DNA of 64,000 bases from an uncultured Paludibaculum sp. Its GTDB lineage: Bacteria > Acidobacteriota > Terriglobia > Bryobacterales > Bryobacteraceae. Position 1 is the stretch's first letter, and every line of letters begins with the position of its first letter. The stretch covers positions 124,001 to 188,000 of the forward strand of contig NZ_OY762268.1 in NCBI RefSeq assembly GCF_963665245.1, read 5' to 3'. The position numbers and the translations under genes were made by a program. Of this stretch, positions 10,401-18,623 are shown piece by piece. Below the pieces are notes generated by a model that did not search any database, was not told the origin of the DNA, and saw only the letters and a list, made by a program, of their open reading frames with translations.

Positions 10401-10654
10401 CTCTGAACGTCAATGTTCTTGAGTTCGGGACCTATCAGAAGCTGGAGACCCTCAAAACCATCCTCAGCGACACGGACACCAACACGGCGGACAACTACCA
10501 CGGTCAGCAGAAGTTCAACGGCTTCGACCTCACCGCTTACAAGGGCAAGACCATCATCCTGGAGTTCCAGGCGCAGGAGGACAGTGGCTTGGCGACCACG
10601 TTCCATATCGATAACGTGGGTGTGACCTACACCACACTGGGCTTGGCCCCATAG
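7412..10654 (+). CDS. Secreted M4 (thermolysin-like) metalloprotease with duplicated C-terminal beta domains
   Basis: 1,080 residues. ATG 7412 follows a strong GGAAGGAGGA box and gives a signal peptide ending near residue 24; earlier in-frame codons lack both. FTP propeptide about 50-105, PepSY-like inhibitor region to about 200, then the M4 catalytic unit: HELGH 365-369 and the third zinc ligand E390 in GLNEGHGDI. An Ig-like segment (about 570-660) is followed by two copies of a carbohydrate-binding-like jelly roll (about 665-825 and 910-1075, each opening with a GFE-G-W motif) separated by a beta domain. The length is more than twice that of thermolysin because of these additions. It probably degrades or remodels extracellular protein and may bind polysaccharide. 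Divergent from the sigma-kinase operon. Confidence 0.93.
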   Translation: MIRTHKLSTACALLCSALAPFSSALQIITAPDRTRLLQERPQRIQAAKNVLNAQRTLLGLTSDDTFEPTASSYDDLGRLHVRFTRFYKGVRVMGGDLKVGVAPEGSGGRVDTRPAPTAAMPSVQPAISQKEMGRILASELRAGDSELEIVSELVLDDSGKQPVLAWLARVDGDRFQPTNYLVDARSGAVLESWPAITEALNPEQTTAQTTRYDEIDIDHVRNTVADRYELQDATRGFTRVYDMQDKKPTSTFKGALYVQDPADPSPTTWGDGQDWTFGDSTSGPRGQTAAVEAYYNGRLTWDLYKNVFGRDGLDDAGSAMKLRVHIRKKSDEHYGDAYWDGTYASFGDGTESDHASRTDTITVGHELGHGLWGAAVTSDNKGGERRGLNEGHGDIQGTIVNHYRALAGGTGNTVPSSDPGDVSLFYGRDINPWGYSTGGEIGLPYYVDGMGDHEEHIQGTAYARMFATLAAGAPSVEEYENGPACEPNSGYKAFGCLVSPLLPQGLAGIGIHKAARIWYLATTAYLDGKPTFAETRDAYLQAADDLYGLNSPEYKSTMNAWRAINVGSEATDTAAPTVVIGGPLLNNYEQSLVVSTVGQDDIGVDHIDFFRNAILENSVHGGVWLGLLDLSKVGFGNYSLKAVAYDRLGKTGSDEKPLAYQGANYLLKNRGFEQGTDSWNLSGGVAVKSSASHAFLGPGYAEFSTTGDIRQKFSVPNSIIGLKVGYRISVDPEAGPVDSFEQLDIELLQGNGVLMQTLDTIHANLNTSNSVYRDYKQFNHSLPLDYAGRDYILKFRATTPRVGRFRIDNVYVAYEGVPDADLIVDVDEAEGSVTFQVKNITGIELSQIKEIRVAQPGTEGTRLGTQLMAVLPTSEFKVNTDYQVVAKIIDVLGNEVANIGPVHFQVKPVNQLIVNMGFEGGNGWWDTGGGAEVVHYNPAWGDGNAAFLGDNWARLGGQGIVNTATLRQNVDIPKGVSNVKLTFRVRVDSGEIIGVDALNVNVLEFGTYQKLETLKTILSDTDTNTADNYHGQQKFNGFDLTAYKGKTIILEFQAQEDSGLATTFHIDNVGVTYTTLGLAP

Positions 10655-10680
10655 GGCCCAGCGAACCACGACTGGACAAC

Positions 10681-10716
10681 GAGCGGGCGCCCGCGAGTCA
10701 CCGCGGCCGCCCGCTC
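10681..10716. terminator. Strong GC hairpin between convergent genes
   Basis: Two 15-nt arms (10681-10695 and 10702-10716) pair with one mismatch around a 6-nt loop. It sits exactly between the stop of the M4 protease and the stop of the convergent TolC-family gene, so it can end transcription from both sides. There is no long T run, as is common in GC-rich genomes. Confidence 0.7.
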
Positions 10717-10720
10717 CGCT

Positions 10721-12532
10721 TCATTTGATCCCCGACACTTCGCCCGCCACCACCTGGTCAAACTCCACGTGATGAACCGTCAGCATCGTGCCCATCGCCC
10801 GGTCCAACGCCGCGCGCGCCTTCCAGTAGCTACTCTGCGCCGTCGCCTCCGACGAACGCGCCTGCGTCAGATCGCGCTGATACTGAATCACCAGGAACGT
10901 GGTCGAAGCGCCGACACCCAGCTTCTCTTTTTCGGCATCCAGGGTCTGTTCCTCCAGAATCCTCTCCTGGCGCGCAGACTCGTAACTGGCCCGCGCCTCT
11001 TCCACGGCGATCTGCGCGTTCCGAATCTCCAGCCGCGCCTGCTTCTCCAGTTGCTTCAGCCGGATCTCCTGTTGCCGCACCTGGATCTGGTCGCGCGTCA
11101 CATCGGCTCGCGCCGCGCGATTCAGAATCGGAACACTGAACTGCACGGCCACTCCATAGTCTGGGAAGTTCCGCTGAAACACCTGGCCCAACGCGTCGCC
11201 GTACCCGCCAACGAAGAACGGATTCGGTGTCGACGGCGCCAGCGTGCTCAACTGCGTGCCATTCGGTGCTCCGCCCAGACCGTTGTTGCCAGCCGATGCC
11301 ACCAGATCCAGCGATGGCTTCAATGCACTGCGGGAACCCTTCAAGCTGATGAGCGAGTTCTCCAACTGAATGCGCGCCTGCGCCAGATCCGGACGCTCCT
11401 TCAACGCATCGCCCACCAACTGCTCCAGCGGTTGCTCCGGCGTCGCGGCCGGCAGACCCATCGCTTCGGTTGGCTCGATCACCACATCCTGTAGTTTGTT
11501 CTCCGACGCGCGAACCAGGTAGTCCTTCAGGAGTTCGCTCTGTTGCCGTGCCAGGCTCCGGGCAATCACGAGATCGCGTTGCCGCCGCGACACCTCGGCC
11601 TGTGACCGGGTCACGTCGATCGACGCACGCACCCCGAGCTTCGCCGATTCCTGTGTGTCGCTCAATAGCTGCTCCGCCGAAGTCACAGCCTCCTGCCGCA
11701 CACGCACGTCTTCAGCCAGACTGGCCAGGTCCCAATAGAGCCGGATGACCGCATGGATCGTGCTGATCACCTGCTGCCGGAACACGAGGTCAGAGACTTT
11801 CTGGTTGTTCCGCGCGATCCTGATATAGCGCGTGGTGACGGCCGGACCAAAGCCCCGCAGCAACGGCTGCCGGAAGTCCAGGCGCAGCGTCGCCGTCGAA
11901 TACGGGCTGAAGCTGAACAGCGGGTTGTTCACGTCCTGGTGCTGGTTCTCAAAACTGAGCCCAATGGTGCCACCCGTATTCAAGCCCTTCTCAATGCCCA
12001 CGTTCGCCGTCGTCGTCGAGGCATTCAACGACCGCAGCGGAGCCAGGAAGGTGCTGTTCTGCGGCGTAGACGTGTGACTCCAGCCCAGCGTGCCAGTCAA
12101 CGTCGGATCAAGATTCGGCACGGCCGGGCCGGTGGAGAGAGGCAGGGAGCCCAGCAGCGACAGATCGAGCTGCGCGCCCGTGCCCGAGAAACGGTCGAGC
12201 GTGGGGGTATCGCCGCCGCCCAGTCCGGAGCCCGTCACCACCGGCACGCCCAGGCTGTTCGGCCCCTCATGCACCGACAGAGGAATGCCGCGCAACGAGC
12301 CGCCGGCCTTCGACCGCATCACATCCGTCTCCGCCAGCTTCTGGTTGTAACGCTGTAGCTCCACGTCGAGATTGTTCTCCAACGCCAGCGCAATCGCATC
12401 CTGCAGCGACAGCCGCAGTTTGCCGTTCTGAATCAACTGGTCAATGCGCGCCGAGTTCTCTGACCGCGGCGCGGCGGGCTGAGCCCACACCGCCGCGGTC
12501 AGCAACCCAGCCATGACAAATCGCAAGTTCAT
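10721..12532 (-). CDS. TolC-family outer membrane efflux protein
   Basis: 603 residues with a signal peptide (MNLRFVMAGLLTAAVWAQ). Two outer-membrane-factor repeats: LSLQDAIALALENNLDVE near residue 40 marks the first, and long coiled-coil helices rich in Gln, Glu and Ala (for example about 260-330 and 470-570) form the periplasmic tunnel. About 100 residues longer than E. coli TolC, with a Gly/Thr-rich insertion in the first half. It is the third gene of the efflux operon; its ATG overlaps the stop of the membrane fusion gene (ATGA, 12529-12532). It forms the exit duct for the RND pump encoded upstream. Confidence 0.93.
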   Translation of the reverse strand: MNLRFVMAGLLTAAVWAQPAAPRSENSARIDQLIQNGKLRLSLQDAIALALENNLDVELQRYNQKLAETDVMRSKAGGSLRGIPLSVHEGPNSLGVPVVTGSGLGGGDTPTLDRFSGTGAQLDLSLLGSLPLSTGPAVPNLDPTLTGTLGWSHTSTPQNSTFLAPLRSLNASTTTANVGIEKGLNTGGTIGLSFENQHQDVNNPLFSFSPYSTATLRLDFRQPLLRGFGPAVTTRYIRIARNNQKVSDLVFRQQVISTIHAVIRLYWDLASLAEDVRVRQEAVTSAEQLLSDTQESAKLGVRASIDVTRSQAEVSRRQRDLVIARSLARQQSELLKDYLVRASENKLQDVVIEPTEAMGLPAATPEQPLEQLVGDALKERPDLAQARIQLENSLISLKGSRSALKPSLDLVASAGNNGLGGAPNGTQLSTLAPSTPNPFFVGGYGDALGQVFQRNFPDYGVAVQFSVPILNRAARADVTRDQIQVRQQEIRLKQLEKQARLEIRNAQIAVEEARASYESARQERILEEQTLDAEKEKLGVGASTTFLVIQYQRDLTQARSSEATAQSSYWKARAALDRAMGTMLTVHHVEFDQVVAGEVSGIK

Positions 12533-13905
12533 CTTCTCGCTCTTTCCTGATGTGCCATCGGCCCCGCTGCCTGGACCTCCTGTCCTTCGGCCAGCATCTC
12601 GCCCGGGTTCAAAATCACCACTTCGTTTGGATTGAGACCCGATGTGATCTCGATCTGCGTGCCCAGGTCACGCGCCACTTCAATGTTGCGGAAGCGGATC
12701 TTCCCGCTGGGGTCCACCGTGGCCACGCGCGTGCCCTTGGCGTTGGCCAGCAAGGCCTCGGCCGGGATCACGGTGGCCGGATGGCTCCGCGGCAGTGCGA
12801 ACTTCACTTCGCTGAACATCCCAGGCAGCAGCGCTCCGTCGCGGTTGTCCACCTGCACTTCGACCAGCATCGTGCGTGACGCCGCATTCAACGAACTCGC
12901 GGTCCGCACCACCTTACCGGAGAACTGCTCACCGGAACGCTCCTTCACGCTCAGCCGTGTCTCCTGGCCCACCTGAATGTCGGGCGCGAAGGATTGCGGC
13001 ACGTTCACCTGCACGCGCAGGGTGCTGGGCTGGGCGATGGCGAAGAGCTTACGTCCGCCCTCGACGCCGCCGGTGGAGGAGATCAGGTCGCCCTGCTCCA
13101 CCAATCGCTCCGTGATGATGCCGTCATAGGGTGCGACTACGCGCTCGAAGCCCACCAGCCGTTCCAACCGCGAGACGTTGGCCTGGGTCGCACGCACGGT
13201 GGCTTCGGCCGATACGACGCTGGCCCGCGCCGCGCTGACCGAAGCGGTTGCGGTGTGAATGGCCGCTTCGGCGGCGGCCGCCTCGGCTTTGCGGGCGCTG
13301 TAGGCGTACTGGCGTTCGTCGCCCTCCTGCCTGGGGAGCACACCCTTGTCCACCAGTCGCGTCCAGCGATCGGATGTGGCGGAAGCCAGTGCCTCGTTCG
13401 CCTTGGTCTGTTCCAGGCGGGCGCGAGCTTCCACAACGCTCGCCTCCGCCCGGGCGACGTTGGCCTCAGCTTGCCGCCACGAGGCCTTGGACTGTTCCAC
13501 CGTCGCGCGGGCCTGCGCCAATTCCTGGTCCAGTTCCGGCGATTCAATAGTGGCTAGCACCTGGCCCATCTTCACGTGGTCGCCGATGTTGGCCGCGCGG
13601 GTCCTGACGTAGCCCGTGGCCCGTGCGTAGATGTCGGCGACCACAACGGCTTCCGTATTGCCCGGCAGCGTCACCTCGGTAGTAGCCCCCGCCGCCGTCG
13701 CCAGAGCCGTATTCACCAGCGGTTTCGACGTCGATGCCTCCTGCGAGAAGTGAATAGCCGATTCCCGCTTCTGAAACTTCGACGCGGCCACCGCGCCGAA
13801 GACGATGACGACTAGTAGGATTGTGGCGGCCACCCCCGGCCGCCGCCGGTTGGCCGGCTGCGTGGACAGTTCCCTGGTAGTGGAACCAGTGTGTTCGTTA
13901 CTCAT
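12529..13905 (-). CDS. RND efflux membrane fusion protein (HlyD/AcrA family)
   Basis: 458 residues. ATG 13905 is chosen because it overlaps the RND stop codon (ATGA) and puts the single N-terminal membrane anchor at about residues 25-45. Lipoyl half-motifs flank a long coiled-coil hairpin (about 110-230, rich in QAEANVARAEASV-type heptads), followed by the beta-barrel and membrane-proximal domains (LFAIAQPSTLRVQVNVPQSF). It bridges the inner-membrane pump and the TolC-type duct. The longer open frame upstream only reads into the pump gene antiparallel to its real frame. No metal-binding His/Met tail is seen, so drug or lipid export is more likely than metal export. Confidence 0.93.
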   Translation of the reverse strand: MSNEHTGSTTRELSTQPANRRRPGVAATILLVVIVFGAVAASKFQKRESAIHFSQEASTSKPLVNTALATAAGATTEVTLPGNTEAVVVADIYARATGYVRTRAANIGDHVKMGQVLATIESPELDQELAQARATVEQSKASWRQAEANVARAEASVVEARARLEQTKANEALASATSDRWTRLVDKGVLPRQEGDERQYAYSARKAEAAAAEAAIHTATASVSAARASVVSAEATVRATQANVSRLERLVGFERVVAPYDGIITERLVEQGDLISSTGGVEGGRKLFAIAQPSTLRVQVNVPQSFAPDIQVGQETRLSVKERSGEQFSGKVVRTASSLNAASRTMLVEVQVDNRDGALLPGMFSEVKFALPRSHPATVIPAEALLANAKGTRVATVDPSGKIRFRNIEVARDLGTQIEITSGLNPNEVVILNPGEMLAEGQEVQAAGPMAHQERARR

Positions 13906-16900
13906 TGAGCCTCTCCCGTGGATTGATTCCGATTTAAAACCGTGAACATAACGGGCACAAAGAACAGCGTGGCTACCGTGGCCATCGACAGTCCGCCCAC
14001 CAGCGCCCGGGCTAGTGGGGCATTCTGTTCGCCGCCTTCTCCCAGACCCAACGCCATGGGCAGCATGCCGATGATCATGGCGCACGCGGTCATCAGGATG
14101 GGTCGCAATCGCGCCGAGCCCGCGTCGATGGCGGCCTGCAGCGGTGTCTCGCCCTCATCCAGCCGCTCTTTGGCAAAGGTCACCAGCAGGATGCTGTTTG
14201 CCGTTGCGACACCAATTGACATGATTGCGCCCATCAAGCTCGGCACATTGAACGTGCTCTGCGTGAGGTACAGCGCGACCACGACGCCCACGAACGCGCC
14301 CGGCAGCGCCGTGACGATGATGAACGGATCGCGCCAACTCTGGAAGTTCACCACCATCAGCAGGTAGACCATGACGGCTGCGAACACCAGGCCAAGCCCC
14401 AGGCGCGTGAACGCTTCATTCATGCTCTGCACCTGGCCGCGCACTTTGATGGTGCTGCCTGGTGACAGCTTGCCGCGGAACTCCGACACCAGTTTCTCGA
14501 CACCGCTGGCCACCGAGCCCAGATCGCTGTCCTGCACGCTCGCGTAGACATCGAACACCGGTTGGACGTTCGTATGATTCGCGTTGACCGGCGCCACGCC
14601 CCGCCGCAGGTCGGCCAGATTGCTCAGCAACTGCGGTTGCGCCGCGTTTCGGCCCGCGTATACCGGCGTGTTCTGCAGATCGTTGATCGTCTGCAGATCA
14701 CGCTGCGGCGTCTGCGCGGCCACCATATAGGTCATGCCCATGCGCGGATCCAGCCAGAAGTTCGGTTGAACCTGGCTGCTGGAAGCCAGCGACACAAACA
14801 GGTTGTTCGAGACGTCCTGGTGAGTGAGCCCAAACTCCGCCGCGCGTGTGCGGTCCACGTCGATCCGGATATCCGGGCCGTCCACCACCTGATGCATGTG
14901 AACGTCCACGGCGCCAGGCACGCCCTTCATGCGCTCGGCCATCTGCCGGGCGAGTTGGTAGTTATTCGGATCGTAGCCCGAGAACTGCACGTTCACCGGA
15001 GCGGGCAGGCCGAAATTCAGCACTTGCGTGACGATATCGGCCGGCTGGAAATAGAACGTAACCCCAGGGAAACGTTTCGGTAGCGTCTCGCGGAACTTTC
15101 TGATGTATTGCGCCGCGCTCCCATGGTGCTCAGGGTTCAACGAGATCGACATCTCACCGTCAAACGTCCCGATCATCGCGCCGTCGCCAAATGCCAGGTT
15201 GAAGGAATCCGGCGACTTGCCGATGTTTTGCAGCACGAGTTGCACCTCATCGGCTGGAATCGTGCGTCGCACTTCATGCTCCACCCGTGCGAACAGGTTC
15301 TGTGTCTCTTCCACCCGCAACCCGGCCGGCCCGCGAATGTGCATGCGGATCTGGGCTGCGTCGATCGATGGGAAGAAGTCACGGCCTACAAACGGGATCA
15401 GCATCACGGCCAAAGCCACGGCTCCGCCCATCGCGTAGAACGCCGCTCGGCGTCTCATCAGTACCCACTGCAGAGCCGCCTCGTAACGGACGCGCAACGC
15501 TTCGTAGATGTGGTTGAAACCCTGGTGAGCCCGGCCGAGTGGGCCTTCGTGCATCGTGCTGTGATCTTCCTTGGCGAGCAGGAAGTTCACCATCAGCGGC
15601 ACCAGCGTCCGCGACAGAAAGTAAGACGAGGCCATCGCGAAAACAACCGCCAGGGCCATCGGTGTGAACAGGTACTTCGCGGGGCCCGTCAGGAACAGCA
15701 CCGAGACAAATACGATACAGATCGTCAGTGTCGATACAAAGGTTGGTACCGCGATCTGCGATGCGCCATCCAGCACCGCCTGCCGCAACGGCTTGCCCAT
15801 CGCGATGTTTCGATGGGTGTTCTCGATCTCCACCGTCGCGTCGTCCACCAGGATGCCGATGGCCAGTGCCAGGCCGCCCAGGGTCATGATGTTCAACGTG
15901 TGCCCCATGGCGCTGAGAATGATGATCGACGAGAGAATCGACAACGGAATCGAAATCGCGATGATCACGGTGCTGCGCCAACTGCCCAGGAACAGCAGGA
16001 TCATCGCGGCTGTCAGACACGCCGCAATCAGGCCTTCCTTGAGAACGCCTTGAATCGAGGCGCGCACAAAGAACGACTGGTCGAAGAGCTCGTTGATCTG
16101 CAGTCCCTTGGGTGCGGCCGCGCGGCTCGTTGGCAGAATACGGTTCTTCACTTCGTCCACGATGTCGAGCGTCGAAACAGCGCCGGTCTTCATGATGCTC
16201 AGCAGCGCTGCCGGCTCACCGTTCGACCGCACTACATTCGTCTGCACCGCATAGCCGTCCCGTACGTTCGCCACGTCACGCATGTAGACCATCGCGCCGT
16301 CGACGTACTTCAGCGGAACGTTGTTGATCTCCAAGGCCGACGTCGGATTGCCGTTCAGGCTCACCGTGTAGTCGCGGTTGCCGATCTTCTGCGTGCCGCT
16401 GGGCAGCATCAGGTTCTGCGAATTGATCGCGTTGGAAATATCGATCGACGTCAGGCCCTTCGAGAGCAATCTGTTCTGATCGATGTCCACCATGATCTGG
16501 CGCGGTTTGCCGCCATAGGGCGCCGGCAGCAGCGTGCCCGGCACCGTCGAGAGTTGTTGGCGCACTCGGAATATGCCGTAGTCGTACAGCGCCGCTTCCG
16601 AGAGTGTCTTCGACGAAAGGCTCAACTGGATCACGGGTACCGTGTCCGCGCCGAACCGCAGAATCCATGGCGGATTGATGCCCGGCGGCATGCGGAATCG
16701 AATGCCCTGCACGGCCGCTGATACCTGTGCCATCGCCGCGTCGATGCGCACCTGCGGGTGGAAGTAGATCTTGATCACGCTCACGCCGTTCAGCGTTTGC
16801 GACTCGATCGATTTGACGTCGTTTACCAGTGCTAAAACAAATTCACTGAATGTTGTTACACGCTTCTCCATCTCGGGCGTCGGTAGCCCCTGATAGGTCC

Positions 16901-17045
16901 AAATGATGCTCACGACCGGGATATCTATCACCGGGAAGATGTCGGTTGGCATCTTCGCTACGGAGAATCCTCCAAGCAGGAGGATCAGAATGGCCACCAC
17001 AACAAAGGTGTACGGCCGGTCGAGAGCAAGTCTGACGATCCACAT
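13902..17045 (-). CDS. RND multidrug efflux transporter, HAE1/AcrB type
   Basis: 1,047 residues, the standard RND length. ATG 17045 follows GAGGAG and begins MWIVRLALDRPYTF, the usual RND N-terminus. Twelve membrane helices and two large periplasmic loops. Helix 4 carries GILVDDATVEIEN, where the paired aspartates are the proton-relay residues of hydrophobe/amphiphile exporters; the heavy-metal branch has a different pattern. First gene of a three-gene operon (pump, fusion protein, outer-membrane factor) linked by ATGA overlaps. The divergent ArsR-type gene 134 bp away is the probable regulator. Confidence 0.94.
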   Translation of the reverse strand: MWIVRLALDRPYTFVVVAILILLLGGFSVAKMPTDIFPVIDIPVVSIIWTYQGLPTPEMEKRVTTFSEFVLALVNDVKSIESQTLNGVSVIKIYFHPQVRIDAAMAQVSAAVQGIRFRMPPGINPPWILRFGADTVPVIQLSLSSKTLSEAALYDYGIFRVRQQLSTVPGTLLPAPYGGKPRQIMVDIDQNRLLSKGLTSIDISNAINSQNLMLPSGTQKIGNRDYTVSLNGNPTSALEINNVPLKYVDGAMVYMRDVANVRDGYAVQTNVVRSNGEPAALLSIMKTGAVSTLDIVDEVKNRILPTSRAAAPKGLQINELFDQSFFVRASIQGVLKEGLIAACLTAAMILLFLGSWRSTVIIAISIPLSILSSIIILSAMGHTLNIMTLGGLALAIGILVDDATVEIENTHRNIAMGKPLRQAVLDGASQIAVPTFVSTLTICIVFVSVLFLTGPAKYLFTPMALAVVFAMASSYFLSRTLVPLMVNFLLAKEDHSTMHEGPLGRAHQGFNHIYEALRVRYEAALQWVLMRRRAAFYAMGGAVALAVMLIPFVGRDFFPSIDAAQIRMHIRGPAGLRVEETQNLFARVEHEVRRTIPADEVQLVLQNIGKSPDSFNLAFGDGAMIGTFDGEMSISLNPEHHGSAAQYIRKFRETLPKRFPGVTFYFQPADIVTQVLNFGLPAPVNVQFSGYDPNNYQLARQMAERMKGVPGAVDVHMHQVVDGPDIRIDVDRTRAAEFGLTHQDVSNNLFVSLASSSQVQPNFWLDPRMGMTYMVAAQTPQRDLQTINDLQNTPVYAGRNAAQPQLLSNLADLRRGVAPVNANHTNVQPVFDVYASVQDSDLGSVASGVEKLVSEFRGKLSPGSTIKVRGQVQSMNEAFTRLGLGLVFAAVMVYLLMVVNFQSWRDPFIIVTALPGAFVGVVVALYLTQSTFNVPSLMGAIMSIGVATANSILLVTFAKERLDEGETPLQAAIDAGSARLRPILMTACAMIIGMLPMALGLGEGGEQNAPLARALVGGLSMATVATLFFVPVMFTVLNRNQSTGEAQ

Positions 17046-17102
17046 TATTGTGCTCCTCAGACACGCTGGCAATCGAAGCCTGACTGTGTCATCCACATTG
17101 AT

Positions 17103-17155
17103 GTTCGATTGTTGTCGAACGATTCAACCTTCCGTGTGTTTCAAGCATCACTTGA
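17103..17155. promoter_or_regulatory. Two inverted repeats between efflux operon and ArsR-type regulator (candidate operators)
   Basis: GTTCGA at 17103-17108 pairs perfectly with TCGAAC at 17115-17120 around 6 nt, and TCAAG at 17141-17145 pairs with CTTGA at 17151-17155 around 5 nt. Both lie in the 134-bp divergent spacer, upstream of the regulator's AGGAAGG ribosome site and upstream of the RND start. ArsR dimers bind such short dyads over promoters. Assignment is by position and symmetry only. Confidence 0.45.
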
Positions 17156-17179
17156 GTAGAGTAGGAAGGTGGTTTTTGT

Positions 17180-17491
17180 ATGAGAGCGGGTAAGGAGCCG
17201 GTCAGAGATCAAATCGTGCTCAGCGAGGTCATGTACGCCCTGAGCGATCCTGTACGGCTGGAGATCGTTGCGTTTCTGGCGGAGCGGGGCGAACAGCCCT
17301 GCAGCACGTGTTGCACCGACATGCCCAAATCAAGCCTGTCGCATCACTATAAGGTGTTGCGAGAAACCGGGGTCATCTCCACGCGCGTCGAAGGCACGCG
17401 CCACTACAACTCTTTACGGGCCGACGATTTGAACGGTCGATTCCCGGGGTTGCTGGCTTCGGTCGTCGAGGCGATCCACGGTCAGCCGTAA
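17180..17491 (+). CDS. ArsR-family winged-helix repressor
   Basis: 103 residues, typical ArsR length. Winged helix-turn-helix: ALSDPVRLEIVAFLAERG (helices 1-2), SSLSHHYKVLRETGVI (recognition helix region) and a wing around TRVEGTRHYNSL. Cysteines C41, C44 and C45 (CSTCC) sit just before the recognition helix, near where classical ArsR proteins carry their CxC metal site, so thiol, redox or metal sensing is possible. It is divergent from the RND operon and separated from it by candidate operators, which suggests that it represses the pump and itself. Confidence 0.88.
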   Translation: MRAGKEPVRDQIVLSEVMYALSDPVRLEIVAFLAERGEQPCSTCCTDMPKSSLSHHYKVLRETGVISTRVEGTRHYNSLRADDLNGRFPGLLASVVEAIHGQP

Positions 17492-17495
17492 CCGT

Positions 17496-17798
17496 CTACT
17501 CTTTGCGCAGCATCCGCACCGCCCAGTAGATGCCCTGGGCCGACAGGCTCACCGCCGGGAAGACGCACATGAGAAACACCGGCCATGCCAGCCACGGCCT
17601 GTAAGGGTGCGTGCCCAGCCAGATGAGCCCGGCCAGCCCCACCACCACCAGCAACATCATCGTCAGGAAGCCCTGGGCCATGCCCCGTTGCGGGTCGCTG
17701 GAGGGCGACGCCAATCCGTACAACAGCCCTAGAGCGTAGAGCACGAGAAGACATAGAGTCATCGGCAAAAGATAGGCGGGCGGCTGAGGGGCGGACAT
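17496..17798 (-). CDS. Small three-helix membrane protein, unknown function
   Basis: 100 residues from ATG 17798 (MSAPQPP); an in-frame codon 13 residues earlier is possible but less likely. Three hydrophobic segments, roughly 8-30, 42-62 and 68-92, separated by short loops with SSDPQRG and THPYRPW. No family recognised. Convergent with the ArsR gene, whose stop is 4 nt away, so it is probably a separate unit; divergent from the methyltransferase gene with a 150-bp spacer. Confidence 0.6.
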   Translation of the reverse strand: MSAPQPPAYLLPMTLCLLVLYALGLLYGLASPSSDPQRGMAQGFLTMMLLVVVGLAGLIWLGTHPYRPWLAWPVFLMCVFPAVSLSAQGIYWAVRMLRKE

Positions 17799-17948
17799 GT
17801 GTTGATTCCGTTCCTTGGCAGTGTAGTCGATCTTCACCGGGAGTCAATGCGAATCGACTGCGAAATCCCGACGCCACCTCTCTCGGAATATCCTGGAAGG
17901 AGAGACTGTCACCTGCCGTTTACGACTTGTAGCGCCACATTGAACCCC

Positions 17949-18623
17949 ATGCCCGCCGAACCCATTCATCTCTCTGTCACAGACGCCTACGATCGCTGGT
18001 CCCGCTTCTACGACACCTACGACAACCCCATGGTCGCCGCTGCCACGCGCATAGTGGCTCAAGGTTTGGGCGGCGTCCAAGGCGCATCCGTCTTCGAATT
18101 CGGATGTGGCACGGGCCGCAACTTATCCGCCCTGCTCGCAATGGGCGCCGCTCGGGTCACCGGTTGTGACCTCTCGATCGGCATGCTGGAGCAGGCCCGA
18201 CAAAGAGATGCCCGATTCGAACTCATGCAGCACGACATGACGCAGCCGCTGCCTCTGGAGTCGCAATCCTTCGATCTCGCCCTCTTCTGCCTATCGCTCG
18301 AACACGTCGGCGACCTCGAACCACCGCTCCGTGAAGCCGGCCGCCTCTTGAAGCCTTCCGGCCGCATCGCCATTCTCGAGATCCATCCGTTCCTGTCACT
18401 CTCCGGCGTCGCTGCCCATTTTCAGGATGGATCCGAGGAGATCCGCATGCCGGCCTACCCACACCAGTTCGCTGCCTACTGCAACACGTGCGCCCGGCTC
18501 GGCTTGCGCATCGAATTCTGTCGCGAGTGGCGCCCCTGCGATTTTCAGCCGCCGTTGACGGACAAGTCCTTCAAACGCGGCTCGCAGTCGCCGCTCCTGC
18601 TGGAACTCCAACTGCGGAGCTAG
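17949..18623 (+). CDS. Class I SAM-dependent methyltransferase
   Basis: 224 residues from ATG 17949. Rossmann methyltransferase: motif I VFEFGCGTGRNLSALL (about 49-64), the acidic loop GCDLSIGMLEQAR that binds the SAM ribose, motif II/III FDLALFCLSLEHVGDLEPPL, and motif VI LLKPSGRIAIL. The layout resembles UbiE/BioC-like Methyltransf_11 enzymes, but nothing identifies the acceptor. No clear Shine-Dalgarno. The gene ends directly against the stop of the convergent JAB-like/ExeA-like gene with no spacer. Confidence 0.88.
   Translation: MPAEPIHLSVTDAYDRWSRFYDTYDNPMVAAATRIVAQGLGGVQGASVFEFGCGTGRNLSALLAMGAARVTGCDLSIGMLEQARQRDARFELMQHDMTQPLPLESQSFDLALFCLSLEHVGDLEPPLREAGRLLKPSGRIAILEIHPFLSLSGVAAHFQDGSEEIRMPAYPHQFAAYCNTCARLGLRIEFCREWRPCDFQPPLTDKSFKRGSQSPLLLELQLRS

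Noticed and set aside
15108..16721. 537-codon plus-strand frame rich in His, Arg and Gln
   Set aside because: Antisense shadow of the RND transporter gene.
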